The notes: a model not told the origin generated them from the sequence alone. A DNA stretch of 17,714 nucleotides from Candidatus Alkanophagales archaeon (GCA_003661185.1 QMVQ01000006.1:1-17714); one strand, 5' to 3'; shown: positions 7,933 to 14,993, numbered from the stretch's first letter. Numbers and translations are program-made.

Positions 7933-8601
7933 TTAAGAAACTGACCGTCTTATCCTGTCTATTTCCTCCTTACTCAGCTCCTTGTATCTGTCCTTCGTTA
8001 TCGCAACAACCTCTATATCATCGCCAGAGGCGACGTCCCGCTTTATTGCGCCGTGCAGTGCGCGCACGGCAAGCTCTGTTCCCTCTTCCAGGGAGATATC
8101 CTTGTGATAACGGTCCTCGATGATGCCGTAAGCGATGGGCGAGCCTGAGCCCGTGACCGCCGCCTCTCGTTCTTCGATGGCGCCGCCGAGCGGGTCTAAC
8201 GAGAAGATGCGCGGACCTGTGTGGTCGATGCCGCCGACAAGGAGTTGCGTGTAAAAAGGGAACAGGCGTTGCGCATTGAGGATGTTGGCGAGGAGCGTCG
8301 TAATTGCTTTTATCGTCATGGGCTCGCCCCGTCGCATCTTGTAGAGCTTCGCCTCCACCGAGACTATGCGGACGAGCGTCTGGGCGTCGCCGACGAGCCC
8401 GGCGGTAGTCATGCCGACATTGTCATCTATTTGGTATATCTTCTTTGCGGCTTTCGACGCTATAAAGTAGCCAATGGTCGCTCTTTTCTCACTGGCGAGC
8501 ACGACGCCGCCGTCGCAGACGATGCCGACGGTCGTGGTCCCCCTGAAAGCATTCTTGAAAACGTCCCCTAACCCTTCCATGCGTGTTGTTAAGTCTCCCA
8601 T
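7933..8601 (-). CDS. psmB: 20S proteasome beta subunit
   Basis: This 222-residue protein is the catalytic subunit of the archaeal proteasome, an N-terminal threonine hydrolase. A 21-residue propeptide ends in FRG, and self-cleavage would expose Thr22 (TTTVGIV). In mature numbering the catalytic set is complete: Thr1 (Thr22), Glu17 (Glu38, SEKR) and Lys33 (Lys54, AAKK). The motifs [25 protein letters not shown] and [11 protein letters not shown] match the family. The start at 8601 has GAGGAGG with 7-nt spacing. It lies 26 nt after nikR and 33 nt before fttA, so it is almost surely cotranscribed with both. The alpha subunit gene is not in the window. Confidence 0.95.
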   Translation of the reverse strand: MGDLTTRMEGLGDVFKNAFRGTTTVGIVCDGGVVLASEKRATIGYFIASKAAKKIYQIDDNVGMTTAGLVGDAQTLVRIVSVEAKLYKMRRGEPMTIKAITTLLANILNAQRLFPFYTQLLVGGIDHTGPRIFSLDPLGGAIEEREAAVTGSGSPIAYGIIEDRYHKDISLEEGTELAVRALHGAIKRDVASGDDIEVVAITKDRYKELSKEEIDRIRRSVS

Positions 8602-8627
8602 GCTATTGCCTCCTCAGTTCAGGGCAG

Positions 8628-9053
8628 TCAAACCTTCTGCGTGGTCGTAAGCTTGACGTGCTTTACGCCTTTTAGGCTCATAATTTTCTCGGTCAGCTCG
8701 CGCAGCCGCTTTGCGTCCCCGCCCACAATGACAACCTCAAGACAGTTGCTCTCGTCGAGATGGATGTGCAGAGAGGTCCTTATAACATCGATAAAGTGAT
8801 GCTGTAAATCCACAAGCTCACTGTTTATCCCTCTTTGCTCATGGTCATAAATAAAGGTTACGACACCGACCCGCTCGCCGCTCTCGCCGCTCATCCACTC
8901 GTATTCGACGATGTAGTTGCGAATCGCATCTCTTATGCCCTCAGACCTTGAGGAGTAGCCGCGCTCTTTTATTATACCATCAAAGCGGCGCAACAGGTTC
9001 GAAGGCAGCGAAACTCCAATCCTCATCAACTTCTCTTCCTGCTCCGCGCTCAC
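8628..9053 (-). CDS. nikR: NikR-type nickel-responsive transcriptional regulator
   Basis: This 141-residue protein has a ribbon-helix-helix DNA-binding domain (MRIGVSLPSNLLRRFDGIIKE, about residues 10-30, then RSEGIRDAIRNYI) and a C-terminal ACT-like domain. The nickel ligands of E. coli NikR are all present: His in DLQHHF, His-X-His in SLHIHLDESNC and the Cys at the end of that motif. It should be metal-dependent. The GTG at 9053 shares GTGA with the ribL stop but lacks a nearby ribosome site. The ATG at 9026, preceded by AGGAAGAG, is an equally good or better start and gives 132 residues, close to the usual family length. No nickel transport or nickel enzyme gene is adjacent, so its targets are not evident; autoregulation through the ribL promoter palindrome is possible. 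Confidence 0.9.
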   Translation of the reverse strand: MSAEQEEKLMRIGVSLPSNLLRRFDGIIKERGYSSRSEGIRDAIRNYIVEYEWMSGESGERVGVVTFIYDHEQRGINSELVDLQHHFIDVIRTSLHIHLDESNCLEVVIVGGDAKRLRELTEKIMSLKGVKHVKLTTTQKV

Positions 9054-9496
9054 ATCTTCGTTCTTCGTCCTCTCAGACCTCCTTCACTACGTCTTATTAT
9101 CTCTTCTATTATATCTTTACTACTGCAAAAGGGGTATGAATTACATTTGCCCAGCCGCACCACCTTCGTGTTAAAACCCCTCCTCCTAAGTTCCCTCTCA
9201 AGCTCACGCTCATCAAAATTTTGGTCGTAGCCCAAAGCCACAATATCCGGCTTTATTTCATAAAGCGGCTCAAATATATCTTTTTCGCTGCCGAGCACCG
9301 CCTTGTTTACAATCTTAAGAGAGGCTACCATCTTAAGCCGCTGCTCTTCAGGGATGATAGGTGCCCGCTTCTTAACGTTAACGTCACGGGCGACGATGAC
9401 ATAAAGCTCGTCGCCAAGCTTTTTCGCCTCCTCAAGATAGAAGATATGTCCGGGATGTAAGATGTCGAACGTCCCCGTTGCAAGCACCCTTACCAT
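9050..9496 (-). CDS. ribL: Archaeal FAD synthetase (FMN adenylyltransferase)
   Basis: This 148-residue nucleotidyltransferase transfers a nucleotide to FMN to make FAD. The family signature is TGTFDILHPGH (residues 7-17, with HxGH), and a second nucleotide-binding motif sits in SSKDIIEEII near residue 128. Two Cys residues in GKCNSYPFCSS parallel the conserved Cys reported as important for archaeal RibL activity. The related glycerol-phosphate or phosphopantetheine cytidylyltransferases are the alternative, but length and Cys pattern favour RibL. The start at 9496 has GGGAGTG nearby. It is first in the operon and overlaps nikR by 4 nt. The flavoenzymes of the glutamate synthase operon need its product. 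Confidence 0.85.
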   Translation of the reverse strand: MVRVLATGTFDILHPGHIFYLEEAKKLGDELYVIVARDVNVKKRAPIIPEEQRLKMVASLKIVNKAVLGSEKDIFEPLYEIKPDIVALGYDQNFDERELERELRRRGFNTKVVRLGKCNSYPFCSSKDIIEEIIRRSEGGLRGRRTKM

Positions 9497-9511
9497 CTTT
9501 TCACACTCCCA

Positions 9512-9547
9512 CCGCCAAGGAAGCCCCTTCAGGGGAGGAATTGGCGG
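9512..9547 (-). promoter_or_regulatory. Nested palindrome between the ribL TATA box and start codon
   Basis: Outer arms CCGCCAA (9512-9518) and TTGGCGG (9541-9547) match perfectly. Between them GGAA and GGAA flank an inner repeat, CCCCT-TC-AGGGG (9524-9535). The outer arm next to the TATA box covers the region where RNA polymerase would initiate. As DNA this is an operator candidate; as RNA the inner part could form a 5' hairpin. NikR, encoded by the second gene of this operon, is a natural candidate to bind it, but the arms do not match the bacterial GTATGA-N16-TCATAC site. Confidence 0.5.
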
Positions 9548-9553
9548 AAGTTA

Positions 9554-9562
9554 TTTATATAT
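9554..9562 (-). promoter_or_regulatory. TATA box of the ribL-nikR-psmB-fttA operon, possibly bidirectional
   Basis: The minus strand reads AAAGATATATAAATAA here, an archaeal TATA box with an A-rich upstream element. It predicts a start near 9530 and a leader of about 35 nt. The plus strand also carries a perfect TTTATATA (9554-9561), whose predicted start falls near 9583, exactly where a strong hairpin begins. Both directions may therefore be used. Confidence 0.55.
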
Positions 9563-9582
9563 CTTTAGTTATTTGTCTCGAT

Positions 9583-9800
9583 GGGCTGGAGCGGCGTCCG
9601 CCAGTTTTCCAGCCCGATGCGGTGCGGTCTTACAGCCACCTGCCCGATGAAGCGGGACGGCGCCCACGCACCCACGCACGCACGGGCGAGCACAAGGGTA
9701 TGTGACATCTCCTTCTCACCGGGGTAAGAACGCAGTGATAGCAGTTGGCTCTTGCTTCAGAGAGACGCTTTGCCCGTGAGCACCGCTTCTGCGGCGACAC
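9583..9800. ncRNA. GC-rich structured intergenic region, candidate small RNA
   Basis: The 290 bases between the ribL promoter and the hisG stop hold no convincing protein. They contain several possible stems: GGGCTGG/CCAGCCC (9583-9589 with 9609-9615) enclosing GGCG-TC-CGCC; CCCG/CGGG (9643-9656); CACGGGC (9681-9687) pairing over 91 nt with GCCCGTG (9772-9778); and CCGC-TTCT-GCGG (9783-9794). A CACG-rich simple repeat lies at 9665-9684. I could not match it to RNase P RNA, SRP RNA or a tRNA. If expressed, the plus strand could start at the TATA box near 9557; the minus strand could be transcribed by read-through from hisG. Confidence 0.3.
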
Positions 9801-9846
9801 GAAGTAACAGGCGCCAGGTCTGCCTTCAGAGCAGTCTGCCTTAGAA

Positions 9847-10728
9847 TCATCTAACAATCTTCAGTATATCAATTTCAAGGATGTCCTCAGCGCCAAGCTC
9901 CTTGAGCCTTGGTATGAGGACATTGACCTCGCGCTTGCTGACCACGGTTTCGACAGCGTAGTAGGCTTCACCGTCGCCATAGAGTCTTGATATCGTGGGG
10001 CGTTTCAGGGCGGGGAGCGCTCGCACGATGCGCTCGAGGCGGTCCGCCCGCACGTTCATGCTCAGCAGGACCTTGCCACGGGCTTCGAGGACGCCGAGGA
10101 GCAGCGTCTTTATCTCTTCGATTGCCTTGCGTTTCTTCGGGTCATTCCACGCAGCCTTGTTGGCAATGAGCCTCGTTGTCGACTCAAAGAGCACGTCGAT
10201 GATTCGCCAATTGTTCTTTGCGAGCGTCTCGCCGGTCTCTGTGAGCTCGACAATGCCGTCCATCATATCCTTGGCTTCGGTGGCACCGTATGAAAAGAAG
10301 ATTTTGACCGGAATCGCAAGTTGCTCAAAGTAGCGTCTCGTGATGTTCGGGTATTCGGTGCTGATTTTTGCGTTTTTTGGCATTTGTTCAGGACGTTCAA
10401 TTCCGCTGTCGTGCTGAACCGCCAAGACGATTCGCACAGGGGCGTTGCCACGCTTTCCGTATCTGAGGTCTGCGACTTCGACGACGTCCGCGCCTCTCTC
10501 TACGATCCAGTCTTTGCCGGTGATGCCGAGGTCGAAATAGCCCTGCTCCACGAATTCTGGAATCTCCTGCGGACGCAGAATCTTGACCTTGGAGATACGG
10601 GGGTCGTCGATTGTCGGGTTGTAGCCCCGCTCCGTCCGCCGCACCTCCAAGTCAGCCTGCTTGAATAGCAGCAGCGTCTGCTCTTCCAAGCTTCCCTTCG
10701 GAATCGCTATGCTTATCATAGTCGTCAT
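9847..10728 (-). CDS. hisG: ATP phosphoribosyltransferase, long form
   Basis: This 293-residue enzyme begins histidine synthesis by joining ATP and PRPP. The N-terminal catalytic part has AIPKGSLEE (residues 8-16), GYFDLGITGKDWIVE and the PRPP-binding DGIVELTETGETL. The last 75 or so residues form the ACT-like regulatory domain of the long HisG type, which binds histidine for feedback inhibition and works without HisZ. The metK stop TAA directly abuts the ATG at 10728; an ATG at 10719 is an alternative, and neither has a clear ribosome site, so expression probably depends on coupling to metK. No other his gene is in the window. Confidence 0.95.
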   Translation of the reverse strand: MTTMISIAIPKGSLEEQTLLLFKQADLEVRRTERGYNPTIDDPRISKVKILRPQEIPEFVEQGYFDLGITGKDWIVERGADVVEVADLRYGKRGNAPVRIVLAVQHDSGIERPEQMPKNAKISTEYPNITRRYFEQLAIPVKIFFSYGATEAKDMMDGIVELTETGETLAKNNWRIIDVLFESTTRLIANKAAWNDPKKRKAIEEIKTLLLGVLEARGKVLLSMNVRADRLERIVRALPALKRPTISRLYGDGEAYYAVETVVSKREVNVLIPRLKELGAEDILEIDILKIVR

Positions 10729-11925
10729 TTAAAACGTGCTGAGCTTACCTTCTATCACCATTTCGGAGATTTTTCCTACTTCCGCGAGATTTTCGTCTAT
10801 GATTTTGCGGGCGGCGTTTTCGATGGTGTTGAAATTCGTGTCTGACGTGGGGATTATTTGAGCGCTTGCAACCTTCGGCTCGTCAATCCGCCGTCCGATT
10901 TGCGAGAGAATCTTCACATAAACCTCCTCGACGCCTACCACACGCTCGAAGATTTCGTTAGCGATTCTATTGGCGAGCAGGTTGTAAAGTTTACCCGTGT
11001 GGTTAATGGGGTTTTTCCCAGAAGCAGCTTCCATGCTTATCGGACGGTTGGGCGTGATGAGCCCGTTGCAGCGGTTGCCACGCCCGGCGCAGCCATCATC
11101 ACCCATCTCCGCCGAGGTCCCCGTGACGGTGATGTAAACGGACTGCGGCGTGTCGGCGGCGTTCACCGCAACGCTCACCTCCCGCTCGGTGAACTCGTGG
11201 GCTACACTTTTTATGAACTCGGTGAGCTGGCGCTTCACCGCCGCATAGTGGTCGTAGTCGTCCACGTATTTCGAGACGATGGCGTCCGCAACCGTCAGGT
11301 TTATCCTGTCGCCGTTCCGCACGCCCATGACCTTCATGTCCTCACCTATCGCTTTTTCCTTATGCCTGAGCTCTCGCATCACCCGCCGCTCGGCGTTCAA
11401 CACAATCTTCTCGGTCTCAGAAAGCGGAGCATGAGCGACGCCAAACGAGGTGTCGTTTGCGTAAGGGACCTCTTCCTTAAGTCTACAAACCTCGATGAGG
11501 TCGGCGGAGCCCTTCCCAAGCTTGCAGTCCACGATGACGTGCGCTTCGACGTCGAGATTGCGGACAGCTTGCCTTAAGTAGTGCTTCGCAGCTCTTATTG
11601 CGATAGTATCGGTTGCGAAATCTATGCCCTCATACTCTTTTATTGCTCTTCCTGCGACGAGCATGTATATCGGTGAGATAACCTCGCCGCCGCCGAAGCG
11701 GGGCGCCGAGCTGCCGGCGACGATGAGCGTTTTGTCGGTGTTGTGGTGGAGGACGACGCCGCACTTCTTTTTATATTCTCGGCTAAGAGCCGCACTTATC
11801 GCCTCTGCGATGCCATCGCAAAGGCTGTCAGGATGCCCTAGGCCCTTCCTTTCGACAATCTCTATCTTCTGTCCCTCTACAGGCGTCGTTCTTAGCATCT
11901 CAACATTTATGTTCCTCATGCTCAT
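10729..11925 (-). CDS. metK: Archaeal S-adenosylmethionine synthetase
   Basis: This 398-residue enzyme makes S-adenosylmethionine from methionine and ATP. It belongs to the distinct archaeal family, as shown by [20 protein letters not shown] near the N-terminus, [11 protein letters not shown], and the Gly-rich [21 protein letters not shown] region. The chosen ATG at 11925 has GAGG 8 nt upstream and gives the usual MSMRNINVE start. The ATG at 11949 would overlap the zpr1 stop and adds 8 residues with a poorer site. The length fits the family (about 400). It is immediately followed by hisG with no spacer. Confidence 0.93.
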   Translation of the reverse strand: MSMRNINVEMLRTTPVEGQKIEIVERKGLGHPDSLCDGIAEAISAALSREYKKKCGVVLHHNTDKTLIVAGSSAPRFGGGEVISPIYMLVAGRAIKEYEGIDFATDTIAIRAAKHYLRQAVRNLDVEAHVIVDCKLGKGSADLIEVCRLKEEVPYANDTSFGVAHAPLSETEKIVLNAERRVMRELRHKEKAIGEDMKVMGVRNGDRINLTVADAIVSKYVDDYDHYAAVKRQLTEFIKSVAHEFTEREVSVAVNAADTPQSVYITVTGTSAEMGDDGCAGRGNRCNGLITPNRPISMEAASGKNPINHTGKLYNLLANRIANEIFERVVGVEEVYVKILSQIGRRIDEPKVASAQIIPTSDTNFNTIENAARKIIDENLAEVGKISEMVIEGKLSTF

Positions 11926-11938
11926 TTTCCCGCCCTCT

Positions 11939-12439
11939 TTACTCAACATTCGCTCTCTCAGAGATTATAGCGCTGTTGCCCGTGGGGTCCTCAATTATCA
12001 GCCGCATCCTTCTCCTCCCTGCCTTTATCTCATTTATCTTCCTGAAAAGTTCAGCAATTTTCGCCTTTTGCTCCTCGTTGGCATCCCGCTCTAAGAGCTT
12101 CAAGACACTTTCGACACGCTGCAACACGCCTTCGACATTTGAAATGAAGGCTTCGCCCTTCTTTGGCTCCACGACGACGCCGAGCTCCGGAATTTCAATC
12201 CTGCCATATTGCGACCTTACGACCCGTGCGCTCAAATCCTCCTCAGAAGCGACCTCCACCTCATACCGCTTGTTGCGCCGCTTTGAAAGAATCATAACGT
12301 CCGTTGTTTTGTAACCGCAGCCGCACACCGCATTGAAAATCATAACTTCGCCAAAATAGGACACCTCGTAAGGAACGAAGCGCAAGGTCATTTCGGAACC
12401 ACAAATAGGACAAACTCCTTTCATCTGACCCTCGCTCAT
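11939..12439 (-). CDS. ZPR1 zinc-finger domain protein
   Basis: This 166-residue protein starts with a ZPR1-type zinc finger: CPICGSEM (residues 10-17), then a VSYFGEVMIFNAVCGCGYKTTDV segment whose CGC completes the metal site, followed by the YEVEV/RVVRSQYGRIEIPELG region and GVLQRVESVLKLL, which recur in archaeal ZPR1 proteins. Eukaryotic ZPR1 assists folding of elongation factor eEF1A; a similar role in archaea is inferred only. The start has AGGAGGAG. It lies 22 nt after sepF and 13 nt before metK, with gene order implying one transcript. Confidence 0.85.
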   Translation of the reverse strand: MSEGQMKGVCPICGSEMTLRFVPYEVSYFGEVMIFNAVCGCGYKTTDVMILSKRRNKRYEVEVASEEDLSARVVRSQYGRIEIPELGVVVEPKKGEAFISNVEGVLQRVESVLKLLERDANEEQKAKIAELFRKINEIKAGRRRMRLIIEDPTGNSAIISERANVE

Positions 12440-12461
12440 GCACTCCTCCTAAGAGCAGTAG

Positions 12462-12818
12462 TTATTTGGCTATTTTCCTCCTTTCTATCCTGATGCCCGT
12501 CGGAGTTACTATTATTTTGTCGTCATCCAGTCCGGCGATGTCCCCGCCAACGTCCGCCACCACTCTTTTCAAATCCTTTATCGCTCGCTCCACCGTAATC
12601 TTGTCCTGCTTTATTAGAGATATGTCAAGTATGAGGATGTTCCCCTTGTAAATCTCCTTTTTCAGTTCGGGCATCTCGTTCAGACTCGTTAGCTCTACCG
12701 CCTTCACATACGACCTCGCTTCCTCTTCCGCAAGCTCCACGTATTCTTCAATGTCAAGGTCAACATAATCTTCTACGTTCTCCCTCCGCGCAAGCTCCTT
12801 CTTCTTGAATAACCTCAT
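12462..12818 (-). CDS. sepF: Archaeal cell division protein SepF
   Basis: This 118-residue protein matches archaeal SepF (formerly DUF552), which anchors FtsZ to the membrane. A basic N-terminus (MRLFKKKELARR) could serve as membrane-targeting helix. It is followed by an acidic linker (about residues 15-36) and the SepF core, with IYKGNILILDISLI, RAIKDLKRVVADVGGDIAGL and DKIIVTPTGIRI. The start at 12818 is preceded by a G-run. It is the first gene of sepF-zpr1-metK-hisG. FtsZ is not in the window. Confidence 0.88.
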   Translation of the reverse strand: MRLFKKKELARRENVEDYVDLDIEEYVELAEEEARSYVKAVELTSLNEMPELKKEIYKGNILILDISLIKQDKITVERAIKDLKRVVADVGGDIAGLDDDKIIVTPTGIRIERRKIAK

Positions 12819-12832
12819 CGCAGCCCCCCCAT
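12815..12832 (-). CDS. Possible five-codon ORF overlapping the sepF start
   Basis: An ATG at 12832 opens M-G-G-L-R and ends in a TGA that overlaps the sepF ATG (ATGA). AAAGGAG lies 10 nt upstream of it, while sepF itself has only a G-run. Coupled translation is possible if transcription starts far enough upstream. It could equally be chance. Confidence 0.2.
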   Translation of the reverse strand: MGGLR

Positions 12833-12846
12833 AAATGTATGTCTCC

Positions 12847-12855
12847 TTTTAAAAA
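12847..12855 (-). promoter_or_regulatory. AT-rich TATA-like element close to sepF
   Basis: The minus strand reads TTTTTAAAA. It would place the start near 12825, giving almost no leader, and would leave out the AAAGGAG site. A more distal box at 12976-12995 would give a long leader instead. Both are shown as candidates. Confidence 0.3.
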
Positions 12856-12877
12856 TTAGTTTGGGTCAGGTATGTTG

Positions 12878-12921
12878 AAGGCGTGGGGACAGCTTGTGAC
12901 GCCTTGGGAAAGTCTCCCAAG
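12878..12921 (-). promoter_or_regulatory. Two overlapping, mutually exclusive stems upstream of sepF
   Basis: Stem 1 pairs CTTGGGA (12903-12909) with TCCCAAG (12915-12921) around a 5-nt loop. Stem 2 pairs AAGGCGT (12878-12884) with ACGCCTT (12899-12905) around 14 nt. Both need 12903-12905, so only one can form. A T-run (minus strand, 12855-12851) follows stem 2 by about 23 nt and precedes AAAGGAG. If transcription of sepF starts near 12960, this is a leader with a switch-like arrangement. If not, stem 1 may be an operator. Confidence 0.3.
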
Positions 12922-12975
12922 CCATAAGTTGCGCGTTTTTAGATGCCGTTCTCGGCGGCTGCAGGGCGGTCAAGG

Positions 12976-12995
12976 TCTCTTTTTATTTTAAATAA
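12976..12995. promoter_or_regulatory. AT-rich divergent promoter region between sepF and the beta-helix gene
   Basis: The plus strand reads CTTTTTATTTTAAATAAACT. It supplies TATA-like elements in both directions, about 50 nt before the plus-strand gene and about 160 nt before sepF. A second candidate for the plus gene is TTTTAATAAA at 13014-13023, which would give a nearly leaderless start at 13046. Confidence 0.35.
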
Positions 12996-13045
12996 ACTGT
13001 CTGCAAAGGCAAATTTTAATAAAGCAGATGCTTGAAAGAGTTCTA

Positions 13046-14002
13046 ATGAAGCATATATTCTTTGTTATCGCCTTAGCATTAATATTCGTGAATGTTGCCG
13101 CCGCAAAGACATACTGCGTTGATGATGACGGTTCTGACTGTCCAACCGCCGATTTTGTAAAGATTCAGGACGCTGTGGACGCCGCCAGCAGCGGGGATGA
13201 AATTTTAGTTTACCCCGGCGTGTATTTTGAGGACGTTGTGCTGAACAAGAGATTGACGCTCCGTGGCGTAGATTCGCCGGAGATAAACGGCGAGAGGGAA
13301 GGGATACGGATTCAGGCGGCGGGCTGCTGGGTCGAGGGCTTCCGTATAAACTTCTGCGAGCTTGCTGGACTCTCCGTCGAATCCGAGGATAACGTCATCA
13401 TCCGCAACATCATCGAACACAATAAATACGGGATAAAACTACAACGCGCCTCAAAGAACATTATTAGGGAAAACAAACTTATGAATAACGATTACGGCTT
13501 GTATCTTCACGAGTCATCTGAGAATTTCATATACCTGAATGACATCATCGGTAACGTTGACAGCGTTTATTCCTACAAATCTCAGAACTGGTGGCATTCA
13601 CAGGGGCGGGTTTCCTACGTTTATAACGGCAAGACTTTTGAAAACTACTTGGCGAATTACTGGAGCGACCATAAACACGTAGACCTCGATGGCGATGGCA
13701 TCTGCGACTATGTTTACCTCATAGATGGCGAGGATGAGGATTACTTCCCGCTCATCATGCCGTTTGAAAATTACGAGATTCTCAGGACGCCGGAGGTAAT
13801 GCCGAGCCCTGCCGCTGGGACGCAAGACGCCACAACCACAGGCGCCGGAGATGGCAGCGGAGGCGCACCAGCACCCACGCCGACGAGAACGCCTGCTGCC
13901 GACGGCGCTTTGTTAATATTTGGGTTTGTGTCCACTCTGCTGATGCTAAAAGAAAAGCAGCGGCGACGAGCGACTGAGGAAACACGGTCATTGTTTGATT
14001 AA
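13046..14002 (+). CDS. Exported NosD-like beta-helix protein with C-terminal membrane anchor
   Basis: This protein of about 318 residues has a signal peptide (residues 1-20, ending AAA before KTYCVDDDG). Next come a pectate-lyase-like opening (FVKIQDAVDAASSGDEILVYPGVYFEDV) and CASH/NosD repeats such as NVIIRNIIEHNKYGIKL, NIIRENKLMNNDYGLYLHES and FIYLNDIIGN. This is the right-handed beta-helix seen in archaeal surface proteins. After an N-W-W/Y-W-S-D-rich segment, a Thr/Pro/Ala/Gly stalk leads to a hydrophobic helix (about 288-301) followed by KEKQRRR. That order suggests anchoring at the outside of the cell. The helix lacks the PGF motif of archaeosortase substrates. Start ATG 13046 fits the signal peptide better than 13028. 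The substrate or ligand is unknown. Confidence 0.8.
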   Translation: MKHIFFVIALALIFVNVAAAKTYCVDDDGSDCPTADFVKIQDAVDAASSGDEILVYPGVYFEDVVLNKRLTLRGVDSPEINGEREGIRIQAAGCWVEGFRINFCELAGLSVESEDNVIIRNIIEHNKYGIKLQRASKNIIRENKLMNNDYGLYLHESSENFIYLNDIIGNVDSVYSYKSQNWWHSQGRVSYVYNGKTFENYLANYWSDHKHVDLDGDGICDYVYLIDGEDEDYFPLIMPFENYEILRTPEVMPSPAAGTQDATTTGAGDGSGGAPAPTPTRTPAADGALLIFGFVSTLLMLKEKQRRRATEETRSLFD

Positions 14003-14013
14003 GTCGAGTTAAC

Positions 14014-14796
14014 CTACCTCATTTTAGCCTTCACGAGCGTTATTATTTTTTGTAGTGCATCAGAGGCTTTTCCGTGGATGACGACGTCTGCGTAGTTGTC
14101 GTGGGCGGTGGGTGTTAAATTTATTATCACGAGCCGTGCGCCACTTCTTTTCGCAAGCAGCGGGAGCGCTGCCGCCGGATACACGACGAGCGACGTGCCT
14201 ACGACCATGAAGAGGTCGCAGCTCGCCGCAGCTTCTTCCGCGAGCCGCATCTCTCTTGCGGGCATCGGCTGTCCGAAGGAGATAGTCGCAGGTTTCAAAA
14301 TGCCGCCGCACGCACCGCACCTCGGCGGGATTTCGCCACGTGTCACTCGCCTCTGAATCTCGTCCCTCGGATACCTTTTGCCGCAGTCCAAGCAGACGAC
14401 GAACAACAGCGTCCCGTGAATCTCGATGACTTTGTCCTCAGGAATGCCAGCCTTCTGGTGCAGTCCATCGACGTTCTGCGTGATGACACAGTGCAACTTC
14501 CCCAGCCTGTAGAGTTCCGCAAGCGCAAGGTGCGCGGCATTAGGTTTTGCATTTGCAACGACCGGATAGAAATCTCGGCTGAATTCCCAGTATTTACGGC
14601 GGGTCGTCTCGCTCGCCAAGAACCTCTGGAAGGAAAATTCATCAGGGTCGTATCTGCTCCAAATGCCGCCGGGGCTCCTGAAGTCCGGGATTCCGGACTC
14701 GGTGCTTATGCCAGCGCCTGTGAGCGCAACGACTCGCTCCGCCCTCAAAATCAGGCTCGCCACCACGTCCGTCTTGTCCCCTACATCCATTATCAT
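14014..14796 (-). CDS. cobB: Sir2-family NAD-dependent protein deacylase
   Basis: This 260-residue sirtuin removes acyl groups from lysine using NAD. The motifs are complete: GAGISTESGIPDFR (residues 27-40), TQNVDGLHQKAG (106-117), the catalytic His127 in EIHGT, four zinc-binding Cys (135, 138, 160, 163) and VVGTSLVVYPAA. Its length matches prokaryotic CobB. Known archaeal targets include the chromatin protein Alba, but none is indicated here. The ATG at 14796 (or 14790) has a weak ribosome site. It converges with the beta-helix gene, only 11 nt between stops, and it is the last gene before the compositionally different island to the right. Confidence 0.92.
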   Translation of the reverse strand: MIMDVGDKTDVVASLILRAERVVALTGAGISTESGIPDFRSPGGIWSRYDPDEFSFQRFLASETTRRKYWEFSRDFYPVVANAKPNAAHLALAELYRLGKLHCVITQNVDGLHQKAGIPEDKVIEIHGTLLFVVCLDCGKRYPRDEIQRRVTRGEIPPRCGACGGILKPATISFGQPMPAREMRLAEEAAASCDLFMVVGTSLVVYPAAALPLLAKRSGARLVIINLTPTAHDNYADVVIHGKASDALQKIITLVKAKMR

Positions 14797-14826
14797 ATCT
14801 TTTACGCCGGCTTTTATCTTCCTGTT

Positions 14827-14856
14827 GCTTGCAAGCCTTCTCCCGAAAGGGAGGAG
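14827..14856. other. Palindromes upstream of the Sir2 gene
   Basis: GCTTGCAAGC (14827-14836) is a perfect 10-base palindrome, followed at once by CTTCTCCC-GAAA-GGGAGGAG (14837-14856), a hairpin with a GNRA-type loop on the plus strand and two wobble-tolerant outer pairs. On the minus strand they lie 30-60 nt before the Sir2 start and might be an operator or leader structure. Confidence 0.35.
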
Positions 14857-14872
14857 TTGTTGGCGGTAGATT

Positions 14873-14884
14873 TTAAGAAACGGT
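14873..14884 (-). promoter_or_regulatory. TATA-like element before the Sir2 gene
   Basis: The minus strand reads TTTCTTAAAATC here, which would place the transcript start near 14850, with a leader of about 55 nt. A second AT-rich candidate (CATATATAC, 14948-14956) is farther away. Support is limited to the match. Confidence 0.3.
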
Positions 14885-14978
14885 TGCTGCTAATTCCTGC
14901 CTTTTGAAAGGTAGGATACAGCAGGGAAGGCGGGCGGAGAAGTTTTGTATATATGTTGCTTTACTATTCATCGACGTA

Positions 14979-14993
14979 GGGTCGGGCCGACCC
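14979..14993. repeat. GC-rich perfect palindrome near the island boundary
   Basis: GGGTCGG-G-CCGACCC is a 7-1-7 perfect palindrome, 40-55 nt from the point (about 15034) where the sequence changes to AT-rich. It could be a regulator or recombination site. No second copy is visible in the window. Confidence 0.4.

Noticed and set aside
9665..9687. CACG-rich repeats as a CRISPR array
   Set aside because: The unit is 4 bases and imperfect, with no spacer pattern; no CRISPR repeats were seen anywhere in the window.
9583..9846. RNase P RNA, SRP RNA or a tRNA
   Set aside because: I looked for the RNase P GAGGAAAGTCC core, the SRP GGAAG/GCAG loop and the GTTCRAATC tRNA loop on both strands and found none.
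9630..9857. 75-codon minus-strand frame in the hisG-ribL spacer
   Set aside because: Composition is Arg/Cys/Ser-rich without any motif; the region behaves like non-coding structured DNA. The start lies inside hisG.
10858..11577. 239-codon plus-strand frame inside metK
   Set aside because: It is antisense to the strongly conserved metK gene, has no ribosome site and shows no domain.
14416..14907. 163-codon plus-strand frame opposite the Sir2 gene
   Set aside because: It mirrors the Sir2 coding sequence and runs into its promoter region.
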